Source of the DNA: Nemertoderma westbladi
Taxonomy: Eukaryota > Xenacoelomorpha > Nemertodermatida > Nemertodermatidae
Length of the DNA: 27,673 nt
Direction: 5' to 3'
NCBI GenBank assembly: GCA_032718475.1
Contig: JAUCBJ010006928.1
Span: 1 to 27,673, forward strand
Part shown: one piece after another, positions 19,324 to 27,673 of the stretch
Layout: every line of letters begins with the position of its first letter
Numbering within the stretch: the first letter of the stretch is position 1
The notes under the pieces: generated by a model
Databases searched by the model: none
Seen by the model: only the letters and a program-made list of their open reading frames with translations
What the model was told of the DNA's origin: nothing
Program-made: the position numbers and the translations under genes

Positions 19324-21646
19324 ACCGCGTACTGACCCTCTCCCACTAAATTTCTACTAATACCGCGTACTGACCCTCTCCCACTAAATTTCTACTAATA
19401 CCGCGTACTGACCCTCTCCCACTAAATTGCTACTAATACCGCGTACTGACCCTCTCCCACTAAATTTCTACTAATACCGCGTACTGACCCTCTCCCACTA
19501 AATTTCTACTAATACCGCGTACTGACCCTCTCCCACTAAATTTCTACTAATACCGCGTACTGACCCTCTCCCACTAAATTTCTACTAATACCGCGTACTG
19601 ACCCTCTCCCACTAAATTTCTACTAATACCGCGTACTGACCCTCTCCCACTAAATTTCTACTAATACCGCGTACTGACCCTCTCCCACTAAATTTCTACT
19701 AATACCGCGTACTGACCCTCTCCCACTAAATTTCTACTAATACCGCGTACTGACCCTCTCCCACTAAATTTCTACTAATACCGCGTACTGACCCTCTCCC
19801 ACTAAATTTCTACTAATACCGCGTACTGACCCTCTCCCACTAAATTTCTACTAATACCGCGTACTGACCCTCTCCCACTAAATTTCTACTAATACCGCGT
19901 ACTGACCCTCTCCCACTAAATTTCTACTAATACCGCGTACTGACCCTCTCCCACTAAATTGCTACTAATACCGCGTACTGACCCTCTCCCACTAAATTTC
20001 TACTAATACCGCGTACTGACCCTCTCCCACTAAATTTCTACTAATACCGCGTACTGACCCTCTCCCACTATGAGTTTAAATTTCTACTAATACCGCGTAC
20101 TGACCCTCTCCCACTAAATTTCTACTAATACCGCGTACTGACCCTCTCCCACTAAATTTCTACTAATACCGCGTACTGACCCTCTCCCACTAAATTTCTA
20201 CTAATACCGCGTACTGACCCTCTCCCACTAAATTTCTACTAATACCGCGTACTGACCCTCTCCCACTAAATTTCTACTAATACCGCGTACTGACCCTCTC
20301 CCACTATGAGTTTAAATTTCTACTAATACCGCGTACTGACCCTCTCCCACTAAATTTCTACTAATACCGCGTACTGACCCTCTCCCACTAAATTTCTACT
20401 AATACCGCGTACTGACCCTCTCCCACTATGAGTTTAAATTTCTACTAATACCGCGTACTGACCCTCTCCCACTAAATTTCTACTAATACCGCGTACTGAC
20501 CCTCTCCCACTAAATTTCTACTAATACCGCGTACTGACCCTCTCCCACTAAATTTCTACTAATACCGCGTACTGACCCTCTCCCACTAAATTTCTACTAA
20601 TACCGCGTACTGACCCTCTCCCACTAAATTTCTACTAATACCGCGTACTGACCCTCTCCCACTAAATTTCTACTAATACCGCGTACTGACCCTCTCCCAC
20701 TAAATTTCTACTAATACCGCGTACTGACCCTCTCCCACTAAATTTCTACTAATACCGCGTACTGACCCTCTCCCACTAAATTGCTACTAATACCGCGTAC
20801 TGACCCTCTCCCACTAAATTTCTACTAATACCGCGTACTGACCCTCTCCCACTAAATTTCTACTAATACCGCGTACTGACCCTCTCCCACTATGAGTTTA
20901 AATTTCTACTAATACCGCGTACTGACCCTCTCCCACTAAATTTCTACTAATACCGCGTACTGACCCTCTCCCACTAAATTTCTACTAATACCGCGTACTG
21001 ACCCTCTCCCACTAAATTTCTACTAATACCGCGTACTGACCCTCTCCCACTAAATTTCTACTAATACCGCGTACTGACCCTCTCCCACTAAATTTCTACT
21101 AATACCGCGTACTGACCCTCTCCCACTATGAGTTTAAATTTCTACTAATACCGCGTACTGACCCTCTCCCACTAAATTTCTACTAATACCGCGTACTGAC
21201 CCTCTCCCACTAAATTTCTACTAATACCGCGTACTGACCCTCTCCCACTATGAGTTTAAATTTCTACTAATACCGCGTACTGACCCTCTCCCACTAAATT
21301 TCTACTAATACCGCGTACTGACCCTCTCCCACTAAATTTCTACTAATACCGCGTACTGACCCTCTCCCACTAAATTTCTACTAATACCGCGTACTGACCC
21401 TCTCCCACTAAATTTCTACTAATACCGCGTACTGACCCTCTCCCACTAAATTGCTACTAATACCGCGTACTGACCCTCTCCCACTAAATTGCTACTAATA
21501 CCGCGTACTGACCCTCTCCCACTAAATTTCTACTAATACCGCGTACTGACCCTCTCCCACTATGAGTTTAAATTTCTACTAATACCGCGTACTGACCCTC
21601 TCCCACTAAATTTCTACTAATACCGCGTACTGACCCTCTCCCACTT
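19324..21646. repeat. 38-bp satellite array, right part, with 822-bp higher-order repeat
   Basis: About 60 head-to-tail copies of the same 38-bp unit, mostly identical. Two marker variants occur. One is AAATTGCTAC, at 19429, 19961, 20783, 21453 and 21491. The other is an 8-bp insertion TGAGTTTA making a 46-bp unit, at 20071, 20307, 20429, 20893, 21129, 21251 and 21563. Four markers recur exactly 822 bp apart (19961/20783, 20071/20893, 20307/21129, 20429/21251), defining a 21-unit higher-order repeat. The following copy is shorter by four units. The array ends in CCCACTTTGAGTTTGCAG. Confidence 0.97.
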
Positions 21647-22319
21647 TGAGTTTGCAGGTATGTTTTACTATTAATTGTTAATCGTAGTGAAACAATTTTT
21701 CCAATTATAAAAAATTCCAAACGATTTGACATGATGGTATTTTTTGAGGCAGAAAAATTTCAATTAGCTAACATTTTTTTTACCCATCTTTTATTTATAT
21801 TGGTTTTTTTGTGACGTTGATTTCATTCAATAAGATATCTTAAAATCATTTTGATACTAAAAATGGCAGTTATAGGCCTTCTGTAGGCACAATAATATTA
21901 AAACAAAAGTAACAAACACTGTTCGTCCATCTAGATTTTAAACTGACTTACAATATAACAGTAGGCCTACCTGGCTATAAATTAATCCTAATGGATTATT
22001 AATTCTAATAATCGCTAATCCTAATGGGATAGCTCCAAGCCTTGGTTAGCTCAACTCATATTTTTAGCGTGAAATAATGGTGTTTGCTCCTCCAAGTTTT
22101 GTACAAACAATGCCGAAAAACACAATTTTTGAGATGTATAGTGCCATTTTTATTTGTTCCATTGAATTCAGAAATCCAAAAAACCCGTACAACGCGAGAA
22201 TTGAGATGTCACAATCAATTAACAAAATCGGTTTGATACCAAATTTCGCCCACCACCGAAAAATAATACTTTGAGTAGGACTATTGGTTTTCTAGGGGTG
22301 TAAACGTTGTATATACCGA
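21647..22319. other. No gene recognised
   Basis: AT-rich spacer between the satellite and the 25-bp minisatellite. It contains one TAGGCCTA (21962) and local ATTAATCCTAATGG-type repeats near 21980-22035. The 65-codon frame at 22077-22274 has no recognisable features. Confidence 0.5.
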
Positions 22320-22935
22320 AACTGTGCCGACAGTGTCGGCATATCGTTGTGCAGTGCACAGATAATGTGCTGACATTGTGCCGTCATTGTCGGCGTTACA
22401 ATTCGCCGACTTTGTCGGCGTTGCGTTGTGCCGACGTCGTCGGCGTTACATTGTTCCGATAGTGCCGGCTTCACGTTGTGCAGACAGTGTCGGCTTTACG
22501 TTGTGCCGACAGTGTCGGCGTTACGTTGTGCCGACAATGTCGACGTTACTTTGTTCCGACAGTGTCGGCGTTACGTTGTGCCAACAGCGTCGGCGTTACG
22601 TTGTGCCGACAATGTCGACGTTACATTGTTCCGACAGTGTCGGCGTTACGTTGTGCCGACAGTGTCGGCGTTGCGTTGTGCCGACAGTGTCGGCGTTGCG
22701 TTGTGCCGACAGTGTTGGCGTTACGTCGTGCCGACAGTGTCGGCGTTACGTTGTGCCCATTGTATCGGCGTTACGTTGTGCCGACAATGTCGACGTTACA
22801 TTGTTCCGACAGTGTCGGCGTTACGTTTTGCAGACAGTGTCGGCGTTACGTTGTGCCGACAGTGTCGGCATTACGTTGTGCCGGCAGTGTCGCCGTTACT
22901 TTGTTCCGACAGTGTCGGCTTTACGTTACATACAG
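22320..22935. repeat. 25-bp palindromic, CpG-dense minisatellite
   Basis: About 24 units of 25 bp, consensus GTTGTGCCGACAGTGTCGGC plus GTTAC. Each unit contains a quasi-palindrome GCCGACA-G-TGTCGGC (7-bp arms) and about four CpG dinucleotides. Early units (22320-22490) are more diverged. A two-unit variant pair (GCCGACAATGTCGACG then TTCCGACAGTGTCGGCG) recurs at about 22530, 22605 and 22780, which suggests expansion in blocks of more than one unit. Because 25 is not a multiple of three, all three plus-strand frames stay open with the same 25-residue periodic peptide. These frames therefore reflect the repeat and are not evidence of a gene. Confidence 0.95.
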
Positions 22936-23876
22936 TACATGGTATATAGAGTTGCAAACAAAGATACAGTAACACTTATTTCTTGATTGATTGATGGGTA
23001 CTGTCTTGTAAACTATACCATGATGCCGGTTGGTACAGTATAATTTAGTCAAGCAATCACGATGTTTCAAATAGCCAAACCTCATGAATATTTATTCAGG
23101 TGGACGATGGAATTCCAATTAACTACGCAGTACGCGGTTGCGTTTTTAGATAAAGGATTCATAGTCTTAATCCCAATTATATTTTGACTGAAATGCGCCG
23201 ATGCTTTTAATTAGTAAAAGTTCAACCTTTAGTATTTCTTCGACAGAGGGCATCGTCTTTCTCCCGGCTTCCACAGATTAAGGAAACACAGTATTCCTTA
23301 CTCGGGTTTGTGTGTGGGCGTCTGGGTGTAAATGTATCGCACAGCTACACTGGTCGTGTTGCCTTGCTAACACACACGCAAGCAACCACCAGAATCCTAT
23401 TGCACCAATGCTCTGCACTATCTGTAATTCCGTACAGATACAGAGTTGGTTGTTTGCTGTCGTCATCACAATATTCCAGTATTCTGATTGGTTGCCTTCT
23501 AGTTTCTATGGCTGCCAACACATTCATCAGAGTGCACTCTCTCCCTTCCTATATCCACTTACGAGCATTGAGGACAATAAATTCCCTGTAACATTTTGCT
23601 TGTTCGGTATTCTGTGTAATTCAACCATATGTTGTTCCATCTTTCCCCCTATACTATATATGTATAGGTAGACTTTAATCAATAAGACATAATTAATTGA
23701 ATCTCATTGTTATTATTATTATCATCTAAATGTAATTCGGTAAATATATCTTAAATTTTTTTTTATTTGGTTTTCATCAATATTGTATTTATTAAAGGGG
23801 GATATTTATTAAATGTTGTTATAATACGAAATGAAAGGGCTGCCAAGAAATGAGTTAGTCTTATAAACTCGTTGCT
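22936..23876. other. Upstream flank of the membrane-protein gene; nothing firm recognised
   Basis: Mixed-composition DNA between the minisatellite and the ORF. Overlapping open frames on both strands at about 23278-23671 have inconsistent character and no domain, so I do not call a gene. Part of this region may be promoter or 5' UTR of the downstream gene. An in-frame TAG near 23853 shows that the ORF does not extend upstream of 23877 in this exon. Confidence 0.45.
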
Positions 23877-25001
23877 ATGGGAATACCTTTAGCTTGTATA
23901 ACATCGCCATGCGTAGTAACCATGGTGTTGCTATGGGTATTGCTATGCGCGGCCAGGAATATTGGGGCCACAGACGCTAAGGATTTAGAGAACGAGGAAC
24001 GACTGATTGAGCGGTTTCTAGACGGCTTCCACGAAAAGGAACTCACTAAACGCGAACAAGTCTGGGTTGAAACAAAGCGATCCAGTTCTATATTTGAAAA
24101 CAGTAATCAGATTGTTCTAGAACGCAGAGATGACTCAGATACTGTTGTTGCGGAGGGTAGTTCTGGACTATCTGGTTGGCGATGGATTGTTATCACTTTA
24201 GGGTGCGCAATGGGTGGGTTGATAATTTCTCTTGCTGTTGGATACGCAGTGTACCGCCACCACCGACGCAAGGATGACGATCCTGTACAGACAGTGGATT
24301 ACGGTGTCACCGGTCCAAAGGTCCAGAGCTCCGGGCCCGGGGACAGGAAGTTGGCCCAGAGCGCACAGATGTACCATTATCAGCACCAAAAACAACAGGT
24401 TAGCACCCAATATCAGCACCAAAAACAACAGGTTTGTACCCAATATCAGCACCTAAAACAACAGGTTTGTACCCAATATCAGCACCAAAAACAACAGGTT
24501 TGTACCCAATATCAGCACCAAAAACAACAGGTTTGTACCCAATATCAGCACCAAAAACAACAGTTTCGCACCCAATATCAGCACCAAAAACAACAGGTTT
24601 GTACCCAATATCAGCACCAAAAACAACAGTTTTGTACACAATATCAGAACCAAAAACAACAGGTTTGTACCCAATATCAGCACCAAAAACAACTGGTTAG
24701 TATATACCCAATATCAGCACCAAAAACAACAGGTTTGTACCCAATATCAGCACCTAAAACAACAGGTTTGTACCCAATATCAGCACCAAAAACAACAGGT
24801 TTGTACCCAATATCAGCACCAAAAACAACAGGTTTGTACCCAATATCAGCACCAAAAACAACAGTTTCGCACCCAATATCAGCACCAAAAACAACAGGTT
24901 TGTACCCAATATCAGCACCAAAAACAACAGTTTTGTACACAATATCAGAACCAAAAACAACAGGTTTGTACCCAATATCAGCACCAAAAACAACTGGTTA
25001 G
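23877..25001 (+). CDS. Predicted single-pass type I membrane protein with repeat-encoded tail; unrecognised family
   Basis: A 374-codon frame. Two starts are possible: ATG at 23877, or ATG at 23922 (residue 16) in a strong AACCATGG context. The second gives a compact signal peptide (MVLLWVLLCAARNIGA, cleavage near Ala31). A ~70-residue Cys-free charged segment follows (NEERLIERFL, EKELTKREQVW) with dibasic sites at 67-68 and 83-84. Then comes one transmembrane helix at about 103-126 (WIVITLGCAMGGLIISLAV) and a basic stop-transfer HHRRK (128-132), predicting a cytoplasmic C-terminus. From about residue 167 the tail is encoded by a 33-bp minisatellite. It first reads as QYQHQKQQVCT units and, after a 4-bp offset near 24695, as YPISAPKTTGL units, ending at a TAG. 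Residues 1-166 look like a genuine exon. The repeat part may be intron or non-coding instead. Function unknown. Confidence 0.55.
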   Translation: MGIPLACITSPCVVTMVLLWVLLCAARNIGATDAKDLENEERLIERFLDGFHEKELTKREQVWVETKRSSSIFENSNQIVLERRDDSDTVVAEGSSGLSGWRWIVITLGCAMGGLIISLAVGYAVYRHHRRKDDDPVQTVDYGVTGPKVQSSGPGDRKLAQSAQMYHYQHQKQQVSTQYQHQKQQVCTQYQHLKQQVCTQYQHQKQQVCTQYQHQKQQVCTQYQHQKQQFRTQYQHQKQQVCTQYQHQKQQFCTQYQNQKQQVCTQYQHQKQLVSIYPISAPKTTGLYPISAPKTTGLYPISAPKTTGLYPISAPKTTGLYPISAPKTTVSHPISAPKTTGLYPISAPKTTVLYTISEPKTTGLYPISAPKTTG

Positions 25002-25838
25002 TATATACCCAATATCAGCACCAAAAACAAAAGGTTTGTACCCAATATCAGCACCAAAAACAACAGGTTAGCACCCAATATTAGCACCAAAAACAACAAA
25101 CAGGTTAGCACCCACTATCATATCAGCACCAAAAACAACAAACAGGTTAGCACCCAATATCATATCAGCACCGAAAACAACAGGTTTGTACCCAATATCA
25201 GCACCAAAAACAACAGGTTAGCACCCAATATCAGCACCTAAAACAACAGTTTTTCACCCAATATCAGCACCAAAAACAACTGGTTTGTACCCAATATCAG
25301 CACCAAAAACAACAGGTTAGCACCCAATATCAGCACCAAAAACAACAAACAGGTTAGCACCCAATATCATATCAGCAGCAAAAACAACAGGTTTGTACCC
25401 AATATCAGTACCAAAAACAACAGGTTAGCACCCAATATCAGCACCAAAAACAACAGGTTTGTACCCAATATCAGCACCAAATACAACTGGTTTGTATATA
25501 CCCAATATCAGCACCAAAAACAACGGGTTAGCACCCAATATCAGCACCAAAAACAACGGGTTAGCACCCAATATCAGCACCAAAAACAACTGATTTGTAC
25601 CCAATATCAGCACCAAAAACAACAGGTTTGTACCCAATATCAGCACCAAAAACAACAGGTTTGTACCCAATATCAGCACCAAAAACAACAGGTTTGTACC
25701 CAATATCAGCACCTAAAACAACAGGTTTGTTCCCAATATCAGCACCAAAAACAACAGGTTAGCACCCAATATCAGCACCAAAAACAACAGGTTAGCACCC
25801 AATATCAGCACCAAAAACAACAACAGGTTTGTACCGTG
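24371..25838. repeat. 33-bp minisatellite (~44 units) with a 301-bp higher-order repeat
   Basis: Units of 33 bp (ACCAAAAACAACAGGTTTGT then ACCCAATATCAGC). Variants have GGTTAGCACCC, TTTCGCACCC, CACCTAAAAC, or insertions such as AACAAACAGG and ATCATATCAG. Markers ACCTAAAAC (24451/24752) and TTTCGC (24564/24865) repeat 301 bp apart, so a nine-unit block is duplicated (about 24408-24708 and 24709-25009). Each block ends in GGTTAGTATATACCC, four bases longer than a normal unit, so each block shifts the reading frame by one. After 25010 units become irregular. Open frames here, on both strands, follow from the repeat. Confidence 0.95.
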
Positions 25839-26060
25839 GAATATATATAATATGAATTTTTTTACGGTAATGATTATTACTATTTACACTCCTAAGAAAA
25901 GCATGGCCTTCCGTATGCGGCTCATGCAGTGGTTTGTTACACAATACCCGAACGAACCTAATCAATGAGTGATTTAACATATAGAGACGAGGATTAGATT
26001 AATATTAAGTACTTACTTATAAGTATAGTATATATCAATCGACAGATTGGAAATTGACCT

Positions 26061-26081
26061 GGGGGGGGGGGGGGGGGGGGG
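26061..26081. repeat. 21-base poly-G tract
   Basis: Uninterrupted run of 21 G between CCT and AATTG. Such a run can form a G-quadruplex and is prone to length error in sequencing and assembly, so its exact length is uncertain. Confidence 0.9.
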
Positions 26082-26486
26082 AATTGTCCTGTCACGTTTC
26101 CCCATACAACTGTAACTATAATACAGTATGTTATCTAAAAATAATCACTTCAAACATTTGTTATCACCCTTTTGTCAACTTTGACCGATTATGCCTGAAA
26201 CATTGAAGATATATTTCTAACATCCCTGCAACCATGGGACACGAAAGAAAAAAGATTCTTTGCTAAGTGATATTACAACCTTAACTAACAAATACTTCTT
26301 TATCGCTTCGCTACTAATGTATGTGTTACACTATGTGCAGCTCGAAGACCTCATTACGTGTATACCTGGCAAGATTACCGGCAAGATGTGTTTGCCCTTA
26401 ATCACCCTGGGAGCCACCTCTTGGTTTCTTTTAAATCTTCGTAGCGAGACCTCTAGTATTCACTCTGTGCGTGGTTGGATGTTGTT

Positions 26487-26560
26487 AATTTCCAGTTAGT
26501 TGGTAGAGCGTTGGTCTTAGGAATCTCTAGGTACCGAGTTAAATACCATTGTCCGGTTAA
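26487..26560 (+). ncRNA. tRNA-like sequence, probable SINE fragment
   Basis: AGTTAGTTGGTAGAGCG (A-box-like) is followed by TTGGTCTTAGGAATC, typical of the anticodon arm of tRNA-derived SINEs. Then comes TACCGAGTTAAATACC, a mutated B box (consensus GAGTTCRANTCC) at the expected distance. The T-arm is damaged and acceptor ends do not pair, so it cannot be a working tRNA. It probably belongs to a short retroposon whose body I cannot delimit. Confidence 0.45.
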
Positions 26561-27673
26561 TTTTTTTGGGTAGTAGGCCTAAGATTAAAGATTGTTAGTA
26601 AAGAGTAAAGCCATATACAAGGAGACAGTTCATGCGTTAGTAGACGCGGGCCTTTGCGCGATTTTGCGGTTTCTGTTAGGTCCGCGTAGCGAGACCTCTA
26701 GTCTGACATAGAAAAATTAGGAGTATTCATATAACACATAACCGTCATTCGGCTATTGTTATTTAATAATTAGTTTAATAAGAATATAAATATAAATGGA
26801 ATATTATATTATTATTGTGGTTGCAAGCATTAGGCCTATTATACTGTACAGATAGGAGGGAAAATAATACTGTATGTTTGAATACCATCGCATCGAATAT
26901 CCTTTCCAAAGGAGATACGTACAGTATTTTAATACGGAGAAATATATTTGTTAAGATGCCTTTACAGTCGTTTGAGCAACATATGGCGTCCTGCCATGTA
27001 TAATAATGGATGGGTGAGAGAGAGAGAAAGAGAGAACTCTTAATGAATGCTAGCCTGGAGCTCTGGAAATGGAAGCTGATATATTGTATTTCCTTGCAAC
27101 GTTGCAACATATGTTTTATGTTTACAGTACGCAGGCCTTGGGTAATAATTAACGTGGAATCTGTTGCTAATAATGCATTGCCGTTCTGGTTCCATAATCA
27201 ATAACCGCTGAGTAATTGGATGTACACCCCACCGGGAACAGGATTCCAAAGAAAATGTTTTTACGGCATAACAAATTTAAAGGTCGATCGATAGCAATAA
27301 TTATTGGAAGTTTAATTGGATGAAAAAGCCGAGTTGGAGTTGCAATCTGCTGCTAAGTGGATCTTCTTTTAAGACTACATTACATTGCAGCTGGTGGCTG
27401 TTTGGATGCAAACACGTTCATATATATATAAATTAATTCATAAACTCGTATGAATCAAACTCAGGCATTCCGTATATATATTGAAATATATATAATATGC
27501 GCCCCACTCGGGGCAAAGGGAAACGAATAATTAATTAATTATAAACATTCAATAAAATCAGAACACAATAAAAGAGGAGGTTTAAAATATATATATTGGC
27601 TTAATATAAGTTATGTGGGGTGGGGTGGGGGTGGTGGTTGTCACATTCCGTATATATATCCTATATAAAATAT

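Larger units (their letters stand above)
25839..27673. other. No gene recognised; short repeats
   Basis: AT-rich sequence without a convincing coding frame. It holds a 21-G tract (26061-26081), an 18-bp direct repeat CGTAGCGAGACCTCTAGT (26440-26457 and 26685-26702), a tRNA-like segment (26487-26560) and a GA-rich microsatellite (27016-27035). It also has a G-rich GGGGTGGGGTGGGGG stretch (about 27616-27631) and the 16-bp direct repeat CATTCCGTATATATAT (27466 and 27644). Open frames of 60-110 codons at 26260-27249 overlap on both strands and lack protein features. Confidence 0.5.

Noticed and set aside
16953-21646. CRISPR-like regular repeat spacing
   Set aside because: The units are contiguous 38-bp repeats without unique spacers, there are no cas genes, and the context is eukaryotic. 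It is a satellite.
22378-22986. Three overlapping plus-strand ORFs (202, 173 and 164 codons) as repeat-protein genes
   Set aside because: A 25-bp period keeps all three frames open with the same cyclic peptide. There is no good start or conserved domain, and the pattern is explained by the minisatellite.
23278-23671. Overlapping ORFs of 60-119 codons upstream of the membrane-protein gene
   Set aside because: Frames on both strands compete, none has domain or signal features, and codon content looks random.
24198-25712. Minus-strand ORFs in the 33-bp minisatellite (LVLILGTNLLF- and VFGADIGYKP-type repeats)
   Set aside because: They are antisense shadows of the repeat and lack any non-repeat coding sequence.
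26260-27249. ORFs of 62-111 codons near the right end
   Set aside because: They overlap on opposite strands, are AT-driven, and have no recognisable motif. One overlaps the tRNA-like segment region.

Overview
This looks like AT-rich intergenic DNA from a eukaryote, most likely a marine invertebrate animal. Evidence for this: decayed APE-type LINE retrotransposons of metazoan kinds, tRNA-like (SINE-type) sequences, three different tandem-repeat arrays, no operon structure, and one signal-peptide plus transmembrane gene. The palindrome TAGGCCTA recurs through unrelated segments. I remember this as common in some echinoderm or other deuterostome DNA, but that is a weak lineage hint. No bacterial genes, rRNA or CRISPR array were found.

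Layout. 1-637 (minus) is the start of an unrecognised protein whose frame runs off the left edge. 638-2910 is AT-rich, carries eight TACCGGTA palindromes, and holds tandem duplications with periods near 116, 287 and 84 bp. 4568-6665 (minus) is a 5'-truncated, frameshifted CR1/L2-like LINE with an (AAT)n tail. 7076-7510 is a nest of inverted repeats. 7729-7990 (minus) and 8740-9142 (plus) are two further LINE scraps. 9550-13215 (minus) is a nearly full-length but broken LINE with endonuclease, reverse transcriptase and C-terminal region. 13216-16950 is gene-poor and contains a tRNA-like sequence and several hairpins.

The most striking part is 16953-21646. It is a 38-bp satellite of about 69 monomers, interrupted at 17312-19323 by a 2,012-bp non-coding element. 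That element has perfect 11-bp terminal inverted repeats and a 3-bp ACC target duplication. It carries nine same-strand copies of GTAAAGTAYGGGAC, five of them spaced about 180 bp apart. The satellite also has an 822-bp higher-order repeat. It is followed by a 25-bp palindromic, CpG-dense minisatellite (22320-22935). Then comes a plausible single-pass membrane protein gene (from 23877 or 23922) whose frame runs into a 33-bp minisatellite (24371-25838). The last 1.8 kb has a second tRNA-like sequence, a 21-G tract and short repeats, but no convincing gene.

No pathway or set of cooperating genes is visible. The window mainly records insertion and decay of selfish elements and expansion of tandem repeats. 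The two coding candidates that are not obvious transposon remnants are the left-edge ORF and the membrane protein.
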